A stretch of 64,000 bases of DNA, taken from contig NZ_JAUFPR010000004.1 of NCBI RefSeq assembly GCF_030409325.1, positions 109,548-173,547 on the forward strand. Reading direction: 5' to 3'. Under the pieces are notes generated by a model that saw only the letters and a program-made list of their open reading frames with translations, was not told the DNA's origin and searched no databases. Source of the stretch: Mucilaginibacter aquaedulcis (GTDB lineage: Bacteria; Bacteroidota; Bacteroidia; Sphingobacteriales; Sphingobacteriaceae). A program made the position numbers and the translations under genes. Shown here piece after piece: positions 43,005 through 52,003 of this stretch (the stretch's first letter is position 1; every line of letters begins with the position of its first letter).

Positions 43005-44192
43005 TTATACGCTATAAGAATTTTTAATTTCATTGTAAATGGTTTGATAACCTTCTACATATTGACGTTGATCAAAGCGTTTGGCGCTGGCAAGGCAATG
43101 TGCTTTTTTCTGTTCGATGCTTTGCGGATTGTTGGCAATGTATTCAACCAATGTGCTTAGGTACGTTTCCTGCGGGGTATAAAGCCAGGTACTGATCTCA
43201 TCATGCAGTTCTGTTAAACCTCCGCTGTTCGATATACAAACAGGCACTTCAAATGATAAAGCTTCAATAACAGTGCGCCCAAATGGCTCGGGCCATAACG
43301 AAGGCACGATCAGCACTTTTATATATTGATAAAATACTTCAGGCTTAAGCACTCCGGCAAATTCAATTTCAAAACCATTAGCGATACTTTTCAGATAATC
43401 TATGTAATCTGCATCGCCCCGGCCTGCCAGCAGCAGTTTAAATTTGGCCTTTGTTTGTTCGGTGCAGGCGGCCAGCTCTTTTATCATGTATTCAACTCCC
43501 TTATCCGGAGCTATACGACCCATGTAGCCAAATGTGAGTTTATCTGAGTGATGAATACCTTTTGCCCCGCCATTAACACTAACTCCGTTGTATACCACAG
43601 CCCTTGGCTTTTCATTATCTATCAGCGAATTGTGTTTGTTAAGGATATAGTTACTTATACCAACAAAATAATCCGGGTAGTTCATAAAATTACTCTTCAG
43701 GGCATGGGTAATTTTACAGTCTTTACACAGATGCTCACATGAGTGATTGTTGTTGAACATGTTGGTTCGGTGACACATCAGGTAGTAATCGCGCATGGTG
43801 TGTACAATTGGCACCTTCCTTAACCTGATAAGCGCCCACAGGCTTGGCGAAAAACCCATGATGTTATTGGTATGTATAACTTCGGGCTTTATCCGTTTAA
43901 CCAGCGAGTAAATGAAAAACACGTATAGCGGATTAAAGGAATCAACTATGTGCCACATTGTTTTGGCCAGTTTGGAGTGCTTTTCGTTATTAAAGCTTGA
44001 ATAAATATTCCGTTGCTTAATTCTGATCACTATAACCCCGTTAATCCGGTCAATGCTAAACTTATCGCCAAAAGTTATCACAAATATCTGATTACCTTTC
44101 TTCACCAGTCCCTCTGCCAAAAGCTGAACTGATACCTCGGCCCCTCCCACAAATTTGGGAAAGTAAAAAGTATTAAATATCAAAATGCGCAC
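43005..44192 (-). CDS. Glycosyltransferase family 4
   Basis: A 395-residue GT-B enzyme. The N-terminal domain starts RILIFNTFYFPKFVGGAEVS with the acceptor-side glycine loop, and the C-terminal domain has FGYMGRIAPDKGVEYMIKEL and the donor-binding signature LWPEPFGRTVIEALSFEVPV (E-x7-E type). A Cys-rich loop (HSCEHLCKDCKITH) near the middle could bind a metal, as in some GT4 proteins. It transfers a sugar within the repeat unit. It starts 11 bases after the next GT4 gene. Confidence 0.93.
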   Translation of the reverse strand: MRILIFNTFYFPKFVGGAEVSVQLLAEGLVKKGNQIFVITFGDKFSIDRINGVIVIRIKQRNIYSSFNNEKHSKLAKTMWHIVDSFNPLYVFFIYSLVKRIKPEVIHTNNIMGFSPSLWALIRLRKVPIVHTMRDYYLMCHRTNMFNNNHSCEHLCKDCKITHALKSNFMNYPDYFVGISNYILNKHNSLIDNEKPRAVVYNGVSVNGGAKGIHHSDKLTFGYMGRIAPDKGVEYMIKELAACTEQTKAKFKLLLAGRGDADYIDYLKSIANGFEIEFAGVLKPEVFYQYIKVLIVPSLWPEPFGRTVIEALSFEVPVCISNSGGLTELHDEISTWLYTPQETYLSTLVEYIANNPQSIEQKKAHCLASAKRFDQRQYVEGYQTIYNEIKNSYSV

Positions 44193-44203
44193 GGTGATAG
44201 GTT

Positions 44204-45352
44204 TTAAAGTTCGTTTACAATTACAGACTTGTTTTGATGTGAAATGAATTTTTCTCCAACAAAATCTCTGATCTTTTTTACAAAGCAGGTATCATCAAAA
44301 GTTTCCGCGTGTTGTCTTATAAATTGAGGATCGAAGTTTGAAACCTCAAAAGTTTCAATAGCATGTTTTAAAGCATCGGTATTTTGCTTAGGGAATAATA
44401 CCGCGGTGGCTTTTGATGCATCATCTTTAAGCGGGATCATGGTATCCAGCACCCCTCCTTTGCCGTATGCTATAACCGGCCGACCCGACGCGTTGGCTTC
44501 AAGCGGAGTTATGCCATAGTCTTCTAACTGCGGGAATATGAATGCTTTACAATTAGCGTATAAATCGGCCAGTTCTTTTGCGCTTTGACCACTCAGGAAG
44601 GTTACGTTTTCACCAGCCAGCTCCTTCAGTTCTTTCTCGCGCGAACCTTTACCAACAACTATCAGTTTTTTATCAGGCATTAAATTAAATGTCTCGATAA
44701 CCAGGTCAACCTTTTTGTAGTATTCAAATCTTGAAACCACCAGGTAGTAATCACCTACCTTATCAGAAACATAAAAATTATCGCATTTAACAGATGGGTT
44801 AATAACCGTAACTCCCATTGGTGGCTGATAAGCCTCTTCTATACGCGGAACAACCGTTTTTGAATTAGTAAGAAAGTAATCTGTTCTTAAGGCAGATTGC
44901 TTATCAAAAATTTTAAGCCGGTTGATCACCAGGTTAACCAGTTTCCTTTTTAAGGAATTGCTATTTGAAATTTCCGCATATGAATCCGGGTTCCAAACCA
45001 GCCTGAAAGGCGTATGGCAATAAGTAATTACTATGGTATTAGGATCTGTTTTAATATACTTTGCACAGTGTGTAGTTGACTGCAGTATAACATCAAATCC
45101 CTTTAAGTAAAGCTGCTTCATCGCTAAAATTCCAAATGGAAAGAAAAAGCGCTTTAAGTTTTTTTCACTTTTAATATACTTACCAAACCAACTTGTTTTA
45201 ATATTACAAAGTTTAAATTCGGGATATGAAGTTTCAGGATTGTAGTTCAGGGTATAAATAGGCGCATCAGGAAATGCATTATGAAAGCTTAAAACAACTT
45301 GTTCGGCCCCGCCCCTTCTTACAATTTCATCTTGAACTATAGCTATATTCAT
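44204..45352 (-). CDS. Glycosyltransferase family 4
   Basis: A 382-residue GT-B enzyme beginning MNIAIVQDEIVRRGGAEQVV. Its C-terminal domain contains YYLVVSRFEYYKKVDLVIET, VTFLSGQSAKELADLYANCK and the signature FPQLEDYGITPLEANASGRP, with the two Glu of the family. A WbaZ-like mannosyltransferase function is possible from the overall resemblance, but the donor is not proven. It follows the acetyltransferase gene by 1 base. Confidence 0.92.
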   Translation of the reverse strand: MNIAIVQDEIVRRGGAEQVVLSFHNAFPDAPIYTLNYNPETSYPEFKLCNIKTSWFGKYIKSEKNLKRFFFPFGILAMKQLYLKGFDVILQSTTHCAKYIKTDPNTIVITYCHTPFRLVWNPDSYAEISNSNSLKRKLVNLVINRLKIFDKQSALRTDYFLTNSKTVVPRIEEAYQPPMGVTVINPSVKCDNFYVSDKVGDYYLVVSRFEYYKKVDLVIETFNLMPDKKLIVVGKGSREKELKELAGENVTFLSGQSAKELADLYANCKAFIFPQLEDYGITPLEANASGRPVIAYGKGGVLDTMIPLKDDASKATAVLFPKQNTDALKHAIETFEVSNFDPQFIRQHAETFDDTCFVKKIRDFVGEKFISHQNKSVIVNEL

Positions 45353-45353
45353 A

Positions 45354-45902
45354 TTAGTAAATTAATTTTGGTTTGAGTGACCTTGTTTCAAAAGCGGCAC
45401 TTTGAAGCTTTATAATAGTATTTGGAGCGATAGATTCTGTTACTACACAATTGGGGCCTACAATACAATTTTCGCCAATCCTGACAGGGCCTATTATTTT
45501 TGCCCCAGCCCCTAATACACAGTTACGTTGTATGATCGGGAAGCCATCGTCTGGCGGTATTTTTAATCCTTGTTTTTTACGCCCAAGTGTTACGCAGTGA
45601 TAAATGGTGGTGTTTGACCTCACAATTGCACCCTGACCAATTACAACACCTACCCCGTGAATAATTACTATACCACCTTCCAGAATTGCCTTGTAATCAA
45701 TATCAATTGCGTAAAGTATTTGTATTACACGGGTTAACAATAGTGGCAGCAGCGGTATTTTCTTGGTGTATAAATAGTGTGAAATGCGATAGTTAATAAG
45801 TGCATGAACCCCTCTGTTTGCCAGCAGCGCCATAGCGTTCCCTGCCCCAAACTCTGTACGTAACCGATACAGGTCAAACTTGATATCTTTAATTACGCTC
45901 AT
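45354..45902 (-). CDS. Serine acetyltransferase-like hexapeptide protein
   Basis: A 182-residue CysE/SAT-type acyltransferase: an N-terminal helical part (LYRLRTEFGAGNAMALLANR) and a left-handed parallel beta-helix with hexapeptide repeats (GGIVIIHGVGVVIGQGAIVR, then CVLGAGAKIIGPVRIGENCI). The catalytic His is probably in the IYHCVTLG segment. In an EPS cluster such proteins usually acetylate a sugar of the polymer with acetyl-CoA rather than serine; this is inferred from context. It overlaps the upstream GT4 gene by 14 bases, so translation is coupled. Confidence 0.85.
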   Translation of the reverse strand: MSVIKDIKFDLYRLRTEFGAGNAMALLANRGVHALINYRISHYLYTKKIPLLPLLLTRVIQILYAIDIDYKAILEGGIVIIHGVGVVIGQGAIVRSNTTIYHCVTLGRKKQGLKIPPDDGFPIIQRNCVLGAGAKIIGPVRIGENCIVGPNCVVTESIAPNTIIKLQSAAFETRSLKPKLIY

Positions 45903-46956
45903 GCCTTAGTTTATGAATTAGTTTAACCAGCTGATTACATGACATTTCCCAATCGTAGTTAAAACTGAATTGGTAATTATTGATGATCAGCGACTTTAGC
46001 TCTGTATCTGTTTTTTTCAGGAAATTATTCAGCGCTATCTTAAGTGTTGATAATGAATTGGGATTAAAGTAGTTGGCTTTCTTCTGAGCAACCTCAACAA
46101 ATGCCGGGATCTCTGAAATAATTAACGGGCAACCGCTTGCCATGGCCTCTACAACCGGTAAACCAAATCCCTCATAAAACGAGCTGTTGATCAATGCCCT
46201 GGCGCGTTTATAATAATCGGCAAGCATCAGATCGTCGCAATTGGTTACAAAGCTGATGTTACCGGTTGCGCTGTAATCTTCATTATGAAACGAGTTTGAT
46301 GAAGCACCTATAACAACCAATTTAAGCGAACAGTACTCTTTCAGGGAGAAGGCTTTGATCAGTAGCTGGATATTTTTCCGGGGATCATGTGAGCCAACAA
46401 ACAGAAAAAAATCATCTTTCTGAAAAACCAACGAATCAAGACCTGGAGCAACAAATTTTCCTGATGGAGCATTGTTAATAACCGTAACCTTTGATTTCTG
46501 TACCCCAAGCGTTTCGCATATCTGCTTTTTTGAAAACTCACTTACCGTAACTATGTGTAATGATTTTTTTGCCAGCAGCGGTATTAAAACTTTGTAATAG
46601 CTTGAAAAGCTTTTTGAAAACCATTTTGGGTTATAATGATATGACATATCATGTATGCAAACAATGTGGTTTTTTAATAAAACCGGCCCTGTATTGCAAA
46701 AGCTTATCAGCAGTGCGTTTTTTTTCCGTTTTAGGTGTATACTTAAATCAATCTGCTCCCATAATGTGGTATTCTTGAAAACACCGGCTTTTATAAAAAC
46801 GTGTTCGGGAAATTCAAAGGCACTTATATCAACGTATTTGGGTACTATGATCTTTACCTCCAGCTCCGATCTCAGAAGCAAGTTGGTAAGTTCATATGCA
46901 TAACGCTGAACACCGGTTCTTCTCTGGAGTAAAAACTTGCCATTGATAATGATCAT
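45889..46956 (-). CDS. Glycosyltransferase family 4
   Basis: A 355-residue GT-B enzyme starting MIIINGKFLLQRRTGVQRYA (the TGVQRYA motif is typical of mannosyltransferase-like GT4). It has LVIPLLAKKSLHIVT-like acceptor elements and the C-terminal donor motif FYEGFGLPVVEAMASGCPLI. The FFLFVGSHDPRKNIQLLIKA segment is the standard second-domain opening. Its stop overlaps the next gene by 14 bases. Donor and linkage are unknown. Confidence 0.92.
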   Translation of the reverse strand: MIIINGKFLLQRRTGVQRYAYELTNLLLRSELEVKIIVPKYVDISAFEFPEHVFIKAGVFKNTTLWEQIDLSIHLKRKKNALLISFCNTGPVLLKNHIVCIHDMSYHYNPKWFSKSFSSYYKVLIPLLAKKSLHIVTVSEFSKKQICETLGVQKSKVTVINNAPSGKFVAPGLDSLVFQKDDFFLFVGSHDPRKNIQLLIKAFSLKEYCSLKLVVIGASSNSFHNEDYSATGNISFVTNCDDLMLADYYKRARALINSSFYEGFGLPVVEAMASGCPLIISEIPAFVEVAQKKANYFNPNSLSTLKIALNNFLKKTDTELKSLIINNYQFSFNYDWEMSCNQLVKLIHKLRHERN

Positions 46957-47013
46957 CCTGAGTACTGTAAATTATTTTAGGTTTATGATTGGGCTGCCAA
47001 AAACTGCAACTAA

Positions 47014-48360
47014 TTATGCTGGGTTGTTGGCCAGCAATGGTTGATACGGCCTCATATTTGTATCGGGCTGAACAGAAGAAATCACTTTCTTAGGAACCGC
47101 AGATAAAACATAAGCCAATCCTAAAAATATCCAAAGACTTGGGTAGGCAAACTCGGGCACGGTGGTCATTAATATGAAGTATAATAACACCAGTGCAATT
47201 TTGTAAGTGAATTGTACCTGCTCGGGCTTTATTTTATATGACAGTTTGTTATAAAAGAATGATGTAAACATGATAAGGCCAAGTACTCCGTTATTAACCA
47301 TAACAGTACTAAAAAAATCTGTCGAACGTACATAACCAAATCCTACGCCAACTATCTCGTTGTAAATATTCATGTTCGACCAAAAAGTAAGGTGCTCCTG
47401 AAAATGCTCCATCCTGTCACGTGATGATGAAGCAGAGCCACTCATCTTGCTGGCAAAAACTATTTTATAAATACTGTCAAATACATGGCTAAACATATCC
47501 AGCTGTAAAACAAAGCAGAAACCAGCCAGTGCTATCAGCGAATAAAATATTAACTGAAACTCTTTTTTATAAACCATCCAAAAACCCAGGAATATTACAA
47601 TGGCCAGGTAAGCTGTGGTTGAAAAAGTGAAAAGCAAGCAGCCTAAAATCAAGAACATATCAAACTTGCGTTTTAAACCTACCGCCAATACCCAGAAAGG
47701 GAAAGCGGTGAATACAAACATGGAAGGCTCACCGGTATAGCTCGTCATACGGATCACGCTGATACCTCCCATGTTCATGGTTTGAAACTGCGATGCTGTT
47801 CTGTTGTCATAACCGAAAGTACGGTTTACGATAAAGTCGCCATTTGTATGGAATACCAGGTAAAAAAGCAATTCATAAATGCCATAAAAACATAACAGCC
47901 TTACTCCCCAGAAAATATACGTGATAGTTTTTTTATCAGCAAAGTACTTGATATATAAATAGATGGTAAAACCAACCATTAAATTCAAGGTTTGGGTTAA
48001 GTGCGATAGCCGGTAAAAATTCTGTGTATAATTTTTAAGGGTAAGCAAAAAGATGTCATTAGGCAATTTAAGATCGCTCAGCAGGTTTACCATTTGCGAG
48101 CATATACTTAAAACTATTATGATGCTCGAAAAGATCATAAGCTCCCTGACAAACTTTTCTTTGGTTACACCCAATGGCATAATGAAAATAATAATGCATA
48201 GTATACCCGCAAAAAATGTAATTATGGTTGTTCCGGGAATTGACGGAATTACCAGGAATGAAATTACAGGGAAAACCAGCATTAACAGATTAACATACTG
48301 TTTAACAAATTTCAGCTTGGAATTCTGTACTAATTCTACAGGTTGTTGTGCTATGTACAT
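47014..48360 (-). CDS. Wzy/O-antigen-ligase-like polymerase
   Basis: A 448-residue protein with about 11 hydrophobic helices and a larger loop in the second half (FASKMSGSASSSRDRMEHFQ), as expected for Wzy polymerases, which join repeat units in the periplasm. Sequence similarity in this group is low, so the call depends on topology and position between Wzc and the glycosyltransferases. A short motif VGVGFGYVRSTDF after the loop is compatible with the Wzy_C-type domain. Confidence 0.8.
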   Translation of the reverse strand: MYIAQQPVELVQNSKLKFVKQYVNLLMLVFPVISFLVIPSIPGTTIITFFAGILCIIIFIMPLGVTKEKFVRELMIFSSIIIVLSICSQMVNLLSDLKLPNDIFLLTLKNYTQNFYRLSHLTQTLNLMVGFTIYLYIKYFADKKTITYIFWGVRLLCFYGIYELLFYLVFHTNGDFIVNRTFGYDNRTASQFQTMNMGGISVIRMTSYTGEPSMFVFTAFPFWVLAVGLKRKFDMFLILGCLLFTFSTTAYLAIVIFLGFWMVYKKEFQLIFYSLIALAGFCFVLQLDMFSHVFDSIYKIVFASKMSGSASSSRDRMEHFQEHLTFWSNMNIYNEIVGVGFGYVRSTDFFSTVMVNNGVLGLIMFTSFFYNKLSYKIKPEQVQFTYKIALVLLYFILMTTVPEFAYPSLWIFLGLAYVLSAVPKKVISSVQPDTNMRPYQPLLANNPA

Positions 48361-48419
48361 TTTAAATATGCAATTAAAATCAATGGTGTTCGCTAAGTGT
48401 TATCAGGCAGCTTTTTGAT

Positions 48420-50714
48420 TTAGCTTTCGTTACCGTAGCCTAAGCCATAACCATAACCAAAGTATCCGGCTTTGGCAAAATCAACATCGTTGATAACCAG
48501 GTACATGTTCTCGATATTATCTTTTGATTTCAGCTGGTTTACCAAGTTAATCTGCTCGGTATTGGTATAATTATGCCTGCATATGTAAATAGTCATATCT
48601 GCAAATTTTTCCAGGATCAAGGCATCAGATACCAGCCCCATTGGCGAGCTGTCAATAATGATATAATCAAACTGCTCTTTCAGTGTGTCCAGCATAAACT
48701 TGGTTTTCTTGTTCAGTAACAGCTCGCTGGCATTTGAAACCACCGGACCAGAAGAAATCAGGAACAGGTTTTCGTTTAACTCTGTACGTTTGATGATATC
48801 ATCCAGCTCTAAAGTGCCCTGCATATAATCAGAGAAACCGGCTATTGAGCTATCCTGGTTAAGTATTTCAGATAATTTAGGTTTACGCAGGTCAAGTTCC
48901 ATCAGCAATACCTTTTTATCGGTTTTTGCCAGTATGTTGGCCAGGTTAGCACTTATAAAGGTTTTACCTTCGCCGTTAACGCTGGAGGTTACCATGATGA
49001 TCTGCGTTTCGTCGGAGTTCAGGATGTTCTGGATCTTGGTTCGTAACGTACGGAAGCTTTCGGTAACGGCAGATTTGGCTGAATCTTCAATCATCACACG
49101 GTTAGAGAGGGTGCTATGACCAATTTTACCAATGATAGAAACGTCTGTATGATCTTGAATATCCTGCTCAGAGCTGATAATTACATGCGGTTGTGTTTTG
49201 TTATTTACATAACCAAACGGTACAATAAAGCCTAATAAAGCAGATAACAGGTAAATAACCGGTTTTAAAGGCTTAGCAGGATCCTTTGTACTTTTTGCAT
49301 TATCAATGATATGCGAAGTAGGGATATTTGATGTTTTAGCAAGAGCAGTTTCTTCTCTCTTTTGCAACAAGTAAATGTATAATTGCTGTTTCAGTTCTTG
49401 CTGACGGCCATAATCATTCAATGAGCGTTGTTTTGTTGGTACAGATTTCAGTGTGCCTTTAGCCAAACTGCTTTGATCGCCAAGCTTAGCGCTTTTAGCT
49501 TCCATGGCTTGTTTATAGCTCTTGATGTTCTGTAACAGGTTTTCGCGCGAGATAGCCAGCTGCTCATCAATATTTACCACCAACGGGCTTTCTTCTGTGT
49601 ATGATAACAGCTTCTTTTGTCTTTGAATAATTAATCCATTATAATCATTCAACGCAGCAGTAAACGAGCCATCCTGAATATTTAAGGCACCAGGGATGAT
49701 CTGTTTGTTTGAAGGATCTTTCAGGAATTTTTCTAACTGATAGATCACAGTTAACTGTACCTGTTGGTTATTGTATTGGTTTTGATAATCATTAGCATTA
49801 CCCACCAAAACCCTTGATTGCTCATTGATATCAGCAATACTGTTATCAGCTTTATATTGCTCATAATTTCCTTCAATACCTGATAGCTCTTTTTCAACCA
49901 AGGCTATACGGTTATTGATAAATGTTAGCATGCTATCAATTTTGGCTTTTTTGGTAGATATGTTATCTTTTAAATACTGACGCATTAAATGATCAACTAT
50001 CAATTCGCCTCTTTTTGCATTTGGATAATACAGGGTAATATCAACAGCCGAGGTTGTTTTGTCTGAAAACTCAGCGTCATAATTTTTCAGCAGGGTAGCA
50101 ATAGCTTCATCTTCTGAAGTAATTTGAACCGAATAAACAGACTGTACTATAGGCGCATGAGGTTTAGGTTGAATAACAAGATCATACTGAGGCAGCTTAA
50201 CAGCTTTACCAAACTGACCGTTAACTTCCAGATCGTCATCATCATTTGATAAATGAAAGCTTTCTCTGTTGATCACTTCAATTTTATAGATCTTTCTTTT
50301 CAGTGTATCAACTTTTTGGTTGCTTATAGAAGCTTCAAACGGTGATTCGTCATAGATCTGCTGAGCCAGTAATCCTGAGCCAGAAAATATGTTAACGTTA
50401 AGGTGCAGCGTTTTAACTGTTTCCTGTATCAAATTACGGGTACGCAAAACATCCCCTTCATTTTTTAAATTTTCAGCTGGAGTTATGGTTGATAATCCAC
50501 CAGCGAAAGCTGATGAAGGACTTGCTTGAGCAGCCTGAGCTTCAACAACAAGCGCGCTACTGATCAAGTATTGTGGAGTAGCCACCATAAGGTATGCCTT
50601 ACCCAATGCTATGAATACAACCATACTAAATAAAAATAGCTTCCAATGGTTTAAAAGCATCTTTCTGAAGTTTTTTAAACCATTGCTTTTTTGAGGTTCC
50701 AATTCTATTGTCAT
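48420..50714 (-). CDS. Wzc-type polysaccharide co-polymerase and BY-kinase
   Basis: A 764-residue inner-membrane protein controlling EPS chain length and export. It has a Wzz domain with the first membrane helix at about 25-43, a long periplasmic coiled coil (255-450), a second helix (485-502) and a cytoplasmic tyrosine kinase: Walker A VTSSVNGEGKT (575-585), Walker A' LLMELDLRKPK (603-613), Walker B FDYIIIDSSP (682-691). The C-terminal tail is rich in Tyr (YFGYGYGLGYGNES, Tyr751, 754, 756, 760), the autophosphorylation cluster. The fused kinase form is normal in Bacteroidota. It lies 51 bases after Wza. Confidence 0.95.
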   Translation of the reverse strand: MTIELEPQKSNGLKNFRKMLLNHWKLFLFSMVVFIALGKAYLMVATPQYLISSALVVEAQAAQASPSSAFAGGLSTITPAENLKNEGDVLRTRNLIQETVKTLHLNVNIFSGSGLLAQQIYDESPFEASISNQKVDTLKRKIYKIEVINRESFHLSNDDDDLEVNGQFGKAVKLPQYDLVIQPKPHAPIVQSVYSVQITSEDEAIATLLKNYDAEFSDKTTSAVDITLYYPNAKRGELIVDHLMRQYLKDNISTKKAKIDSMLTFINNRIALVEKELSGIEGNYEQYKADNSIADINEQSRVLVGNANDYQNQYNNQQVQLTVIYQLEKFLKDPSNKQIIPGALNIQDGSFTAALNDYNGLIIQRQKKLLSYTEESPLVVNIDEQLAISRENLLQNIKSYKQAMEAKSAKLGDQSSLAKGTLKSVPTKQRSLNDYGRQQELKQQLYIYLLQKREETALAKTSNIPTSHIIDNAKSTKDPAKPLKPVIYLLSALLGFIVPFGYVNNKTQPHVIISSEQDIQDHTDVSIIGKIGHSTLSNRVMIEDSAKSAVTESFRTLRTKIQNILNSDETQIIMVTSSVNGEGKTFISANLANILAKTDKKVLLMELDLRKPKLSEILNQDSSIAGFSDYMQGTLELDDIIKRTELNENLFLISSGPVVSNASELLLNKKTKFMLDTLKEQFDYIIIDSSPMGLVSDALILEKFADMTIYICRHNYTNTEQINLVNQLKSKDNIENMYLVINDVDFAKAGYFGYGYGLGYGNES

Positions 50715-50765
50715 GTTTGCTGTATTTTTCAGTAATTAATTTTGGTGTATTGAGGGTAAGTTTTG

Positions 50766-51578
50766 TTAAAGGCTATAGCGGTGTAATAACACAATAGCGG
50801 TAAGTACGGTGGCCGCAACAGTAATGTATTTAAGCACTGTATTTTCGGTGTTGGTATCTTGTCTGGCGCGGCGTGGTTCTACATAAACCACATCATTTTG
50901 TTTCAGATAGTAAAAAGGTGAGTTAACTACATCCTTTTTAGTCATATCCAGTGTTATTGATTGATTTTTGCCGTCGCTGGTTTTTCTCATGATCAGCACA
51001 TTGGTTCTTTTACCATAAATGGTCATATCACCAGCGTAGCCAATAGCATCAAGTACTGTAACCTGTTGGTTGGGAAGTACGTAAGAAGCAGGACGGTTAA
51101 CCTCGCCTAAAACGGTTACTTTAAAGTTTGAAAAGCGAACATCAACTATTGGGTCTTTGAAATATTTTTTTGCAGCGGTTCTTACAACCTCTTTGGCTTT
51201 AGTTGTGGTTAAACCGGCCAGCTGAACTTTACCAAGGATCGGGATCTCTACAAATCCGTCTTTGTCTACCAGGTAGCCTGAGCTAACACCGACTGATCCG
51301 GTTGAGCTGTTAATGCCTGCTACCAGATTGACACCGTTACGGGCGTTGATGATCTGGCCGGCATCAGCCTCGGTTGTATTAACGTTAATTGACAAGATGT
51401 CATCGGGTTGTACAACCGGCTCAGTGAAATGAGAATCGCCAAGGTTTGTCAGTTGGTTATTCTCAGGCAGATCCTGGAAGTATTTTAATTTTTTTGCAGT
51501 GGTGCAAGCGTTCAATAAAATAACGATGATAAGAAATGGGAAGCACATACCCATTTTCAGGTTTGATTTTTTGATCAT
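50766..51578 (-). CDS. Wza-type outer-membrane polysaccharide export protein
   Basis: A 270-residue lipoprotein (signal ending ILLNAC, Cys25) with a Poly_export domain (about 50-150; PVVQPDDILSINVNTTEADA) and a SLBB domain (VTVLGEVNRPASYVLPNQQV, then VLDAIGYAGDMTIYGKR). The C-terminal helix (YITVAATVLTAIVLLHRY) would cross the outer membrane. It forms the channel that takes the EPS out of the cell together with Wzc. It follows a 425-base leader with two hairpins, so a separate promoter or attenuation site may exist. Confidence 0.95.
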   Translation of the reverse strand: MIKKSNLKMGMCFPFLIIVILLNACTTAKKLKYFQDLPENNQLTNLGDSHFTEPVVQPDDILSINVNTTEADAGQIINARNGVNLVAGINSSTGSVGVSSGYLVDKDGFVEIPILGKVQLAGLTTTKAKEVVRTAAKKYFKDPIVDVRFSNFKVTVLGEVNRPASYVLPNQQVTVLDAIGYAGDMTIYGKRTNVLIMRKTSDGKNQSITLDMTKKDVVNSPFYYLKQNDVVYVEPRRARQDTNTENTVLKYITVAATVLTAIVLLHRYSL

Positions 51579-51755
51579 GACTTTATTAGTGAAGTGGTTT
51601 ATGGATTTATGTTACATGATTAACTACACACAGTTAACCGGACAATGAACAATGATGTGGAGTTTTTTAGTTAAGAAAGTTGAGGGTTTTCATATACATT
51701 AACGAGCTTCGCTCTCTCACTAACATAGTGACTGTATATTGGGTGACTTTTATAA

Positions 51756-51781
51756 TGTGGTTATGGATAACTATAACCACA
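51756..51781 (-). promoter_or_regulatory. Hairpin upstream of Wza, site B
   Basis: TGTGGTTAT (51756-51764) and ATAACCACA (51773-51781) form a 9-bp stem with an 8-base loop. Confidence 0.45.
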
Positions 51782-51882
51782 TACAAATATTAAAAATATA
51801 TTATGGATAAAAAGCCCCAAACCCAGTTTGACAACTTATTGTGTAATAGCGTGAAATACTGTAGATATTTTACACATATTGA

Positions 51883-51911
51883 TTGTGCCATACCACTTCA
51901 ATATGGCACAA
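51883..51911 (-). promoter_or_regulatory. Hairpin upstream of Wza, site A
   Basis: TTGTGCCATA (51883-51892) pairs perfectly with TATGGCACAA (51902-51911), 9-base loop, 93 bases after the stop of the upstream propeller gene. Confidence 0.5.
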
Positions 51912-52003
51912 CCGAAAGTTTTATTATTATATTAGTAAATAATAAAACATATCCAAGCCAAAAATTTAACTAATACTATATAATCCCAGGAAATAGGCGT
52001 GAA

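Larger units (their letters stand above)
51579..52003. other. 425-bp leader region inside the EPS cluster
   Basis: No gene. Two inverted repeats lie here: TTGTGCCATA/TATGGCACAA (51883-51892 and 51902-51911) and TGTGGTTAT/ATAACCACA (51756-51764 and 51773-51781). On the minus strand they precede Wza by 178-333 bases. No U-run follows either, so they are candidates for an mRNA leader, attenuator or processing site. Confidence 0.55.

Noticed and set aside
51883..51911. Rho-independent terminator after the propeller gene
   Set aside because: The stem has no U-run on the minus strand; listed as a leader hairpin instead.
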